Positions 1-4,909 of a DNA stretch of 6,303 nucleotides are shown here, piece by piece. Numbering within the stretch: the first letter of the stretch is position 1; each line of letters starts with the position of its first letter. The DNA is from an uncultured Comamonadaceae bacterium (GTDB lineage Bacteria; Pseudomonadota; Gammaproteobacteria; Burkholderiales; Burkholderiaceae), in assembly GCA_946482115.1 (NCBI GenBank), contig CAMLQP010000176.1:1-6303 (forward strand), given 5' to 3'. The notes under the pieces were generated by a model. That model searched no databases. It was not told the DNA's origin and saw only the letters and a program-made list of their open reading frames with translations. A program made the translations under genes and the position numbers.

Positions 1-607
1 CGGTCTCGAAGCTGTTGAGGTTGTAGAACTGGAAGGCGCTCTGGATGCCGGCGGCGGACAGGCGCTTCACGTGTTCCTCCACGAAGCTGGGCGTGGAGGG
101 CACGATCATCTCGGTGTAGGCCCGGCGGCCCTCGGGCGTGCCCAGGGTGGTGCCGGCGATGTCGGCCTCGTCCATGTGCTCGATCACGTTCATCTGCGTG
201 GTGTTCACGGTCACCGTCACCTGGTCGGGCTTGGGGCTCAGCTCGGCCAGCATGTGGCGGGTGTCGTCCGACAGCCACTTGGCCGCCGCGCCATCGCTCT
301 CGGGCGCGAAGCTGATGGAGCCGCCGACCTGGATGATCATCTCGGGCACGGCCTCGCGCACGCCGGCGATCAGCTCGTTGAACATGGACAGGCGCTTGGA
401 GCCCTTGCCGTCGAGCTCACGCACGTGCAGGTGCAGCACGGTGGCGCCCGCGTTGTAGCAGTCCACCGCCTTCTGGACCTGCTCGGCCATGGTGACCGGG
501 ATGTCCTCGGGGAAGTCCGAGGGAACCCACTCGGGGCCGTAGGGCGCGGCGGTGATGACCAGGGGCTGCTGGTTTTCGGGGAAGAGGTGGCCGTCGAGGA
601 AGTTCAT
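1..607 (-). CDS. Beta-keto acid cleavage enzyme (BKACE/DUF849, 3-keto-5-aminohexanoate cleavage family), C-terminus cut by window edge
   Basis: The first 202 codons are present; the family is usually about 275-310 residues, so roughly the last third is outside the window. Known family chemistry: a Zn-dependent, TIM-barrel retro-Claisen type exchange in which a beta-keto acid plus acetyl-CoA gives acetoacetate plus a new acyl-CoA. Seen in the translation: an early strand PLVITAAPYG (15-24), the hallmark GATVLHLHVR (54-63) whose H59 and H61 are the expected zinc ligands, then IIQVGGSISF (91-100), and VTVTVNTTQMN further on. The third metal ligand (a Glu in the C-terminal part) and the substrate-specifying residues lie off the window, so the substrate cannot be inferred. 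The ATG at 607 is preceded by GGAGA (618-614) at a six-base spacing. It starts 28 bp after the stop of the dioxygenase gene and is probably the third gene of the operon. Family call firm; substrate unknown. Confidence 0.92.
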   Translation of the reverse strand, partial: MNFLDGHLFPENQQPLVITAAPYGPEWVPSDFPEDIPVTMAEQVQKAVDCYNAGATVLHLHVRELDGKGSKRLSMFNELIAGVREAVPEMIIQVGGSISFAPESDGAAAKWLSDDTRHMLAELSPKPDQVTVTVNTTQMNVIEHMDEADIAGTTLGTPEGRRAYTEMIVPSTPSFVEEHVKRLSAAGIQSAFQFYNLNSFET

Positions 608-635
608 GGGGTGTCTCCAGAGGGGAAGGCGGGAT

Positions 636-1484
636 TCAGAAAGGGCGGTCGCCGACGATGCCCGCGCGCTCCATCTTGCGGTGGCAGGGCGGGTAGTCCA
701 TGACGGCGTAGTGCTGGGTGGCGCGGTTGTCCCAGATGGCGACGCTGTTGGGTTTCCAGCGCCAGCGCACCTGGTACTCGGGCACCATGGCCTGGTTGAT
801 CAGGTACTGCAGCAGCGCGCTGGCGCCCTGGGTGTAGTCCTGCCCGTAGCGCACGTTGGCGGGCGTGTGGAAGTTGGTGAAGTGGGTGGCGAAGCCGTTG
901 ACGAACAGCACCTTCTCGCCGGTCTCGGGGTGGGTGCGCACCACCGGGTGCTCGGCGTCGGGGTACTGGGCCTTGAGCGCCAGGCGCTTTTCGGTGGGCA
1001 TGACGGCGCCGAAGGAGGCCTCGATGCTGTGGCGCGCGCGCAACCCGGCGATCTGGGTTTTCACGGCCTCGGGCAGCTTTTCATAGGCCAGCGCCATGTT
1101 GGCCCACATGGTGTCGCCGCCCACCGGCGGGCACTCCACGCAGCGCAGCACCGCGCCCATGGACGGGCTCTCGCGCCAGGTACCGTCGGCGTGCCAGGAG
1201 TTTTCGTAGCGGTCGTTGGGCTGGTCGGGCGTCTTGTAGATGCGCACCAGCCCGGGGTGGTCCGGGTCGCTGCCGGCCACCGGGTGGTCCTCCAGGTCGC
1301 CGAAGCGGCGCGCGAAGGCCACGTGTTCGGCGCGGCTGAAGTCCTGGTCGCGCAAGAACAGCACCTTGTGCGCCAGCAGCGCGGCCTTGATCTCGGCGAA
1401 CAGGCCGGCGTCGCGGGCGGCGTCGGCCAGGTTCACGCCCACCAGTTCGGCGCCCAGGGCGCAGGTCAGGGGTTCGATTCTCAT
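636..1484 (-). CDS. TauD/TfdA-family Fe(II)/2-oxoglutarate-dependent dioxygenase
   Basis: A complete 282-residue protein, the normal size for the family. These enzymes couple oxidative decarboxylation of 2-oxoglutarate to hydroxylation of a substrate such as taurine, alkyl sulfates or aryloxyalkanoates, often releasing the substituent. The 2-His-1-Asp iron site is intact: H98 and D100 in NSWHADGTW, and H258 in WDNRATQHYA. The 2-oxoglutarate contacts matching E. coli TauD Thr126 and Arg266 are T125 (GGDTMW) and R269. H67 (in DLEDHPV) and R273 (in KMERAGIVGDRPF) align with TauD His70 and Arg270, which bind the taurine sulfonate; the residue after the HxD Asp is G101 where TauD has Val102. Alignments are by eye from memory of TauD. 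The ATG at 1484 follows AGAGGAGA (1498-1491). It lies 40 bp after the quinone oxidoreductase stop and 28 bp before the BKACE start. Family and catalytic competence are well supported; the substrate, and hence a name such as tauD, is not. Confidence 0.93.
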   Translation of the reverse strand: MRIEPLTCALGAELVGVNLADAARDAGLFAEIKAALLAHKVLFLRDQDFSRAEHVAFARRFGDLEDHPVAGSDPDHPGLVRIYKTPDQPNDRYENSWHADGTWRESPSMGAVLRCVECPPVGGDTMWANMALAYEKLPEAVKTQIAGLRARHSIEASFGAVMPTEKRLALKAQYPDAEHPVVRTHPETGEKVLFVNGFATHFTNFHTPANVRYGQDYTQGASALLQYLINQAMVPEYQVRWRWKPNSVAIWDNRATQHYAVMDYPPCHRKMERAGIVGDRPF

Positions 1485-1524
1485 GTTTTGTCTCCTCTGC
1501 GGTTGCCTCTGCAGGTCCCGGGTC

Positions 1525-2505
1525 TCAGACCACGAAGATGGACGAGCCGGTGGTCTTGCGCGATTCCAGGTCGTGGTGGGCCTGCACCGCGTCTTGCAGC
1601 GCGTAGCGCTGGTTGATCTCGATGCGGATGCGGCCGGCCGCCACGTGGCCGAACACCTCGTCGGCCAGCGCGGCCTTCTCGGCCGGGTCGGCGATGTAGT
1701 CGGCCAGGGCCGGGCGGGTCAGGTAGAGCGAGCCCTTCATGGCCAGCAGCTGCGGATCAAACGGCGGGATGGTGCCGCTGGCGGTGCCGACGCAGACCAT
1801 CAGGCCCCGGCGCTTGAGCGAATCGAGCGAGGCCATGAAGGTGGACTTGCCCACGCTGTCGAACACCACGTCCACGCCACGGCCGTCGGTCAGCTCGCGC
1901 ACGCGCCTGGCCACGTCCTCGTGGCTGTAGTTGATGGTGTGGGTGCAGCCGTGCGCGCGGGCGATCTCGGCCTTCTCGTCGGTGGAGACGGTGCCGATCA
2001 CGTGGATGCCCAGCAGCCGGGCCCACTGCGAGACGATCAGGCCCACGCCGCCGGCCGCCGCGTGCAGCAGCACGGTGTCACCGGGCTTGAAGTCGTGGAT
2101 GCGGCGCATCAGGTAGGCCGAGGTGAGGCCGCGCATGGTCATGGCGGCGGCGGTCTCGAAGGCGATGTCCTCCGACAGCCTGATCAGCGGCGCGGCAGGG
2201 ATCAGGCGTTCGGTGCTGTAGGCGCCCAGCGTGTTGATGAAGCCGGTGTAGGTGACGCGGTCGCCGACGCGCACGTTCGTCACGCCTTCGCCGACGGCCT
2301 GCACCACGCCCGCGGCCTCGACGCCGATGCCGTTGGGCAGCGGGATGGGGTAGGTGCCGTTGCGGAAATAGGTGTCGGCGTAGTTCAGTCCGACCGCCAC
2401 GTGGCGCAGGCGCACCTGGCCCGGACCGGGGTCGCCGACCTCGACATCTTCATAACGCAGGACTTCGGGGTTGCCTGCCTCGTAGAACCGGACGGCCTTG
2501 GCCAT
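1525..2505 (-). CDS. NAD(P)H:quinone oxidoreductase, zeta-crystallin-like medium-chain dehydrogenase/reductase
   Basis: A complete 326-residue protein, the same size as E. coli QorA (about 327). It resembles that enzyme along its length: an N-terminal GroES-like domain with GLNYADTYFRNGTYP (39-53) and NGIGVEAAGVVQAVG (58-72), then a Rossmann domain with the nucleotide-binding stretch LLHAAAGGVGL (146-156), followed by GTVSTDEKAEIA and a C-terminal GSSIFVV. There is no obvious catalytic or structural zinc cysteine set, as expected for the zinc-free QOR branch. The family reduces quinones or alpha,beta-unsaturated carbonyls with NADPH in the cytoplasm; members in catabolic operons may act on an enone or enoyl intermediate. 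The ATG at 2505 has AGGAGA at 2516-2511. It is the first gene of a probable three-gene operon, 100 bp downstream of the AraC-type gene, with a tandem operator-like repeat just upstream. Family certain, physiological substrate unknown. Confidence 0.93.
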   Translation of the reverse strand: MAKAVRFYEAGNPEVLRYEDVEVGDPGPGQVRLRHVAVGLNYADTYFRNGTYPIPLPNGIGVEAAGVVQAVGEGVTNVRVGDRVTYTGFINTLGAYSTERLIPAAPLIRLSEDIAFETAAAMTMRGLTSAYLMRRIHDFKPGDTVLLHAAAGGVGLIVSQWARLLGIHVIGTVSTDEKAEIARAHGCTHTINYSHEDVARRVRELTDGRGVDVVFDSVGKSTFMASLDSLKRRGLMVCVGTASGTIPPFDPQLLAMKGSLYLTRPALADYIADPAEKAALADEVFGHVAAGRIRIEINQRYALQDAVQAHHDLESRKTTGSSIFVV

Positions 2506-2510
2506 GGACT

Positions 2511-2538
2511 TCTCCTGGAGGAGGCCAAAGGCGGCCTC
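2511..2538 (-). other. Leader hairpin next to the quinone oxidoreductase ribosome binding site
   Basis: In the mRNA sense, GAGGCC (2538-2533) and GGCCTC (2526-2521) form a perfect 6-bp stem with a six-base loop, ending four bases before the AGGAGA Shine-Dalgarno (2516-2511). An alternative four-pair stem can form between CTCC (2523-2520) and GGAG (2515-2512), which would mask the Shine-Dalgarno and exclude the first stem. Complementarity is seen directly; any regulatory role is conjecture, since GC-rich leaders produce such pairings by chance. Confidence 0.3.
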
Positions 2539-2549
2539 GATGGGAGGTC

Positions 2550-2555
2550 ACTGTA
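2550..2555 (-). promoter_or_regulatory. Candidate -10 element of the quinone oxidoreductase operon promoter
   Basis: TACAGT on the minus strand matches 4 of 6 bases of TATAAT. Seventeen bases further upstream is AAGCGT (2578-2573), which does not resemble a sigma-70 -35 box and touches the end of the promoter-proximal operator repeat. A weak -35 overlapped or abutted by an activator site is what an AraC-dependent promoter looks like. The -10 begins 38 bp after the start of the proximal repeat, the same offset as at the acyl-CoA synthetase promoter. The implied leader is about 35-40 bases. Confidence 0.4.
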
Positions 2556-2576
2556 GGCAGGCGGCCCGTCAGACGC

Positions 2577-2614
2577 TTGTCATTTCGTGCCACGTATTTG
2601 GCATTTCATGCCAC
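2577..2614 (-). promoter_or_regulatory. Tandem 21-bp-period operator upstream of the quinone oxidoreductase operon
   Basis: Two direct repeats, TTGTCATTTCGTGCCAC (2577-2593) and TTGGCATTTCATGCCAC (2598-2614) on the plus strand, match at 15 of 17 positions and are exactly 21 bp apart, i.e. two helical turns. Read toward the regulated gene (minus strand) the core is GTGGCAYGAAATG. Tandem half-sites two turns apart, next to a weak -35 region, are typical of AraC-family activators, and the araC-type gene lies immediately upstream. The distal repeat overlaps the last codons and stop of that gene (2606-2608). Each unit is also partly palindromic (TGGCAT-TTC-ATGCCA at 2599-2613 is perfect), so a dimeric TetR-like repressor is an alternative reading. 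A related site precedes the acyl-CoA synthetase gene. Confidence 0.7.
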
Positions 2615-3643
2615 CTGGACCGCCCCTCGCACGCGCCAGCCACGAGCACGGCAGTAGGCCGAGACACTGCAACCATGGGTGGTGCGGAACCAGTGGGCAA
2701 AAGCGCTGGGAGAGCCGAAACCCAGCAGCGCGGCCACCTCGGACAGCGGCAGGTCGCTGTCGCGCACCTGGCGCACCACCAGCTCGGCCCGCACCGACTG
2801 CAGCACGTCGGAGAACGATTCGCCGGTTTCGGCCAGGTGTCGGTGCAGCGTGCGGCGGTCCATCCCCAGGTGCTGGGCGACCTGCTGCGCCGTGCAGCGG
2901 CCGCCGGGCAGCAGCGCCACCACCAGCTGGCGCACCGTGTCGCGCGTGCTCAGGTGCTGGCGCGACAGCGCGCGGTCCAGGTGCTGGCGCGCGAACCGCG
3001 CCATCTCGGGGTTGCTGCCCGCCAGCGGCGTGCCCAGATCGGCGGCGGCGCAGACGATGCCGTTGAGGGCGGCGTTGAAATCCACCGGCGCGCCGAAATA
3101 GGCGCGGTGGCGCGTCGCGTCCTGCGGGGGCCGGTGCATGAAACACACCCGCAGCGGCTGCCACGCCGGCCCCAGCAGCTCGCGCAGGATGCGGAACATC
3201 ACGCCGATGGCCAGCTCGACCGACTGCCGCATGGACGCGGAGGGCGCGATCAGGATCTCCTCGCGGATCACGACCGCGCTGCCCAGATCCTCGATGCGGG
3301 TGATCAGCGAGGCGTTGAGCAGCCGCAGGTAGCGGCACAGCGTGTCCAGCGCCTGGCGGGCGGTGGGTTCTTCCTTGAGCACCAGGCTGATGGGGCCCAG
3401 GTTGGCCAGGCTGCGCCGGCTGGCCAGCCGCAGCCCGAAATCCTCCACGCCGCTGGCCTCGGCGCTGGCTTCGAGCAGCTGGCGCACGGCATCGGCGCTG
3501 ACGGGGGTTTCGGGGTCGGCCAGGCTGCGCGGCGACAGGCCCACGCGGCGCATCTGCGCGCGCGCATCGAGCTGCAGCAGCTGCGCCAGCTCCAGGTAGC
3601 CGTTGAGGCTGGCGCTGCGAACGACCTGGACCATGGCGGTCAT
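2606..3643 (-). CDS. AraC-family transcriptional regulator with N-terminal Arabinose_bd (PF12625-like) domain
   Basis: A complete 345-residue protein with the standard two-part plan. Residues about 20-205 match the effector-binding domain of the OruR/ArgR-like AraC subgroup, including RRVGLSPRSLADPETPVSA (32-50), FGLRLASRRSLANLGPIS (69-86) and the RPPQDATRHRAYFGAPVDFN stretch (171-190). The C-terminal DNA-binding domain holds both helix-turn-helix units: TAQQVAQHLGMDRRTLHRHL (251-270), and about 298-320 with SEVAALLGFGSPSAFAHWFR as its core. The ATG at 3643 gives the longest reading; a second ATG at 3634 (residue 4) is an alternative, and neither has a strong Shine-Dalgarno. It is divergent from the Bug-type gene and co-directional with the oxidoreductase operon. 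Its own stop overlaps an operator-like repeat. It most likely activates the operon and the ligase in response to a pathway metabolite; the effector is unknown. Confidence 0.95.
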   Translation of the reverse strand: MTAMVQVVRSASLNGYLELAQLLQLDARAQMRRVGLSPRSLADPETPVSADAVRQLLEASAEASGVEDFGLRLASRRSLANLGPISLVLKEEPTARQALDTLCRYLRLLNASLITRIEDLGSAVVIREEILIAPSASMRQSVELAIGVMFRILRELLGPAWQPLRVCFMHRPPQDATRHRAYFGAPVDFNAALNGIVCAAADLGTPLAGSNPEMARFARQHLDRALSRQHLSTRDTVRQLVVALLPGGRCTAQQVAQHLGMDRRTLHRHLAETGESFSDVLQSVRAELVVRQVRDSDLPLSEVAALLGFGSPSAFAHWFRTTHGCSVSAYCRARGWRVRGAVQVA

Positions 3644-3649
3644 CGGCTC

Positions 3650-3681
3650 TGTCCCAATTTCGAAAGTGGATGTCCCAAATT
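3650..3681. promoter_or_regulatory. Tandem TGTCCCAAWTT repeat in the divergent araC/Bug intergenic region
   Basis: TGTCCCAATTT (3650-3660) and TGTCCCAAATT (3671-3681) match at 10 of 11 positions and are 21 bp apart, again an AraC-like tandem spacing. They begin only seven bases upstream of the regulator's ATG (3643), so bound protein would probably interfere with araC expression. A TTGATA box on the minus strand (3686-3681) that could be the araC -35 abuts the repeat. On the plus strand, weak -10-like TACCAT (3708-3713) and CATAAC (3711-3716) lie downstream of it, toward the Bug gene. The sequence differs from the GTGGCAYGAAATG core, so it may be bound by another regulator, or be a divergent autoregulatory site of the local AraC protein. 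Confidence 0.5.
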
Positions 3682-3753
3682 ATCAAGCGAAAGCCCGGAC
3701 TCGTCACTACCATAACCCTTGACCGGCCACCGTTGCGGCCGTCCACGACACCT

Positions 3754-3758
3754 GGAGA
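3754..3758 (+). promoter_or_regulatory. Ribosome binding site that fixes the start of the Bug/TctC gene
   Basis: GGAGA sits five bases before the ATG at 3764. The open frame extends upstream to a TTG at 3719, but that extension would put 15 polar and charged residues before the signal peptide and has no comparable Shine-Dalgarno, so 3764 is taken as the start. Confidence 0.85.
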
Positions 3759-3763
3759 CAAGC

Positions 3764-4735
3764 ATGTTCAAACGCCTTCCCCTGCGCCGCCTGGCGGCCG
3801 CCGCCCTCGTGGCCCTGGCCCTGCCGGCCCTGGCCTGGACCGACAAACCCGTGAAGCTGCTGGTGCCCGCACCGGCCGGTGGCACCATGGACGTGATCGC
3901 ACGCCTGGTGGCCGAGCAGCTGGCAGCCGACATCGGCCAGCCCGTGGTGGTGGACAACAAGCCGGGCGCGGGTGGTGGCATCGCGGTGCAGGCCATGCTG
4001 GCCGCGCCGGCCGACGGCCAGACGGTGATGATGACCGCGAGCAACGTGCTCACCGAAATCCCGCAGGTGATGAAGACCGGCTTCGACCCGCTGGTCGACG
4101 TCAAGCCGATCGCCGTGGTGGCCCGTGCCAGCATGGTGCTGGTGGGCTCGCCCAACCTGCCGGCCAAGGATTTCAAGTCGCTAGTGGCCTACCTCAAGGC
4201 CAACCCGGGCAAGATGAGCTTCGCCTCTTACAGCGCGGGCACCAGCTCGCACTACGCGGGCATGATCCTCAACCGCAAGGCCGGCCTGGACCTGCAGCAC
4301 GTGCCGTTCCCGGGTTCGCCTCCGGCGCTCACCCAGGTCATGGGCGGCCAGATTCCCATCATGTTCGACGGCATCGTGACCTCCAAGGCCATGATCGCAG
4401 CCGGCCGCCTGCAGGCCTATGGCGTGGCCTCCAAGACGCGTTCGCAGCACCTGCCCAACGTGCCCACCTTCGCCGAACTGGGCATGCCCGAGATCGACGT
4501 CAGCAACTGGCTGGGCGTGGTGGCGTCGGCCAAGCTGCCCTACGCGCTGACCGAGAAGATCCACGAAGCGGTCGTCAAGTCCGCCACCAACCCCAAGCTG
4601 CGCGACCGCATGATCGCCGTCGGCTTCGAGCCGGCGGGCGAGCAGGGCGCGCAGATGCTGGGCCGTGACATGAAGGCCGATTTCGAGCGCAACGCGGTCA
4701 TCGTCAAGACCTACGACATCAAGCTCTCACAGTGA
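3764..4735 (+). CDS. Bug/TctC-family tripartite tricarboxylate transporter periplasmic substrate-binding protein
   Basis: A complete 323-residue protein, the usual size (320-330) for the family. It has a clear Sec signal peptide: basic MFKRLPLRR, a hydrophobic core AAAALVALAL, and a likely cleavage after ALPALA (residue 24). The mature start DKPVKLLVPAPAGGTMDVIARL (27-48) and GQPVVVDNKPGAGGGIAVQ (59-77) are the family's signature segments, followed by ADGQTVMM; SYSAGTSSHYAG and VPFPGSPPALTQVMGGQIP mark the ligand-cleft half seen in Bug proteins. Family members bind organic acids or similar anions in the periplasm, for TctAB-type transporters or for signalling. No TctA or TctB membrane component is in the window, so this is an orphan here, which is common in Burkholderiales. 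It is divergent from the AraC-type gene and ends 34 bp before an intrinsic terminator, so it is probably a monocistronic unit. The ligand is unknown; being the substrate of the neighbouring catabolic genes is an inference from context. Confidence 0.93.
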   Translation: MFKRLPLRRLAAAALVALALPALAWTDKPVKLLVPAPAGGTMDVIARLVAEQLAADIGQPVVVDNKPGAGGGIAVQAMLAAPADGQTVMMTASNVLTEIPQVMKTGFDPLVDVKPIAVVARASMVLVGSPNLPAKDFKSLVAYLKANPGKMSFASYSAGTSSHYAGMILNRKAGLDLQHVPFPGSPPALTQVMGGQIPIMFDGIVTSKAMIAAGRLQAYGVASKTRSQHLPNVPTFAELGMPEIDVSNWLGVVASAKLPYALTEKIHEAVVKSATNPKLRDRMIAVGFEPAGEQGAQMLGRDMKADFERNAVIVKTYDIKLSQ

Positions 4736-4743
4736 GCTTCAGC

Positions 4744-4763
4744 CGCCGGCCCGCTGGCCGGCG
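4744..4763 (+). other. GC-rich hairpin just after the Bug gene
   Basis: CGCCGGC (4744-4750) and GCCGGCG (4757-4763) form a perfect 7-bp stem with a six-base loop, nine bases downstream of the stop codon. It has no T-run of its own. Placed directly before the terminator hairpin, it may protect the mRNA 3' end or assist termination. Confidence 0.45.
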
Positions 4764-4769
4764 CTCGGC

Positions 4770-4796
4770 AAGGCACCGTCTCCGGTGCCTTTTTTG
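4770..4796 (+). terminator. Intrinsic (Rho-independent) terminator of the Bug/TctC gene
   Basis: A 9-bp perfect stem, AAGGCACCG (4770-4778) with CGGTGCCTT (4783-4791), closes a TCTC loop and runs into six consecutive T (4790-4795). It separates the Bug transcript from the acyl-CoA synthetase, which therefore needs its own promoter. Confidence 0.9.
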
Positions 4797-4804
4797 TTGC
4801 CCGC

Positions 4805-4841
4805 CTGGCATGAAATGACAATCGGATGGCGCCAACTGCAA
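4805..4841 (+). promoter_or_regulatory. Second operator of the TGGCAYGAAATG type, upstream of the acyl-CoA synthetase
   Basis: CTGGCATGAAATGACA (4805-4820) is nearly identical to the minus-strand repeats upstream of the oxidoreductase operon (12 of 13 bases to GTGGCATGAAATG) and points the same way relative to its gene. Exactly 21 bp on, ATGGCGCCAACTGCAA (4826-4841) keeps 10 of 16 positions, including TGGC and the AA and TG pairs, as a degenerate proximal half-site. A strong distal and weak proximal half-site is common at AraC-family promoters. It lies between the terminator and the ligase ATG, about 70-105 bp upstream of that start. Confidence 0.65.
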
Positions 4842-4863
4842 AGTGCCGAGGCGGTCAAGCGCG

Positions 4864-4869
4864 AAAAAT
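4864..4869 (+). promoter_or_regulatory. Candidate -10 element of the acyl-CoA synthetase promoter
   Basis: AAAAAT matches 4 of 6 bases of TATAAT and begins 38 bp after the start of the proximal half-site at 4826, the same offset as at the oxidoreductase operon. No good -35 is present at the expected distance, in line with activator dependence. The implied leader is about 35 bases. Evidence is positional rather than from a strong hexamer. Confidence 0.4.
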
Positions 4870-4909
4870 CCTTCGCAGAGACAACCCCATCCCCATCGAA
4901 AGGTCACCC

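Noticed and set aside
2521..2538. GAGGCC/GGCCTC hairpin as a terminator between the regulator and the operon
   Set aside because: The stem is short and followed by the Shine-Dalgarno rather than a T-run, so it is not an intrinsic terminator.
552..2556. Plus-strand open frames of 354 and 438 codons
   Set aside because: They are antisense to the dioxygenase and quinone oxidoreductase genes and have the repetitive Gly/Val/His/Gln composition of high-GC antisense frames.
2577..2614. Short repeats as a CRISPR or transposon-end signature
   Set aside because: There are only two copies, 21 bp apart, with no spacer-sized gaps, target-site duplication or mobile gene nearby; the position and spacing fit an operator.
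2498..3715. 405-codon plus-strand and 393-codon minus-strand (2580-3761) open frames over the regulator
   Set aside because: Both are out-of-frame shadows of the AraC-type gene, with Arg/Ala/Gln/Pro-rich compositions and no family signature; the 345-residue frame carries both helix-turn-helix units.
3719..3724. TTGACC as a -35 box for the Bug gene
   Set aside because: The hexamer is good, but no -10-like sequence follows at 16-18 bp, and the remaining distance to the ATG is too short for a convincing promoter and leader.
3719..3763. Upstream TTG start for the Bug gene
   Set aside because: It would add 15 residues ahead of a canonical signal peptide and lacks a suitable Shine-Dalgarno, whereas ATG 3764 has GGAGA at good spacing.
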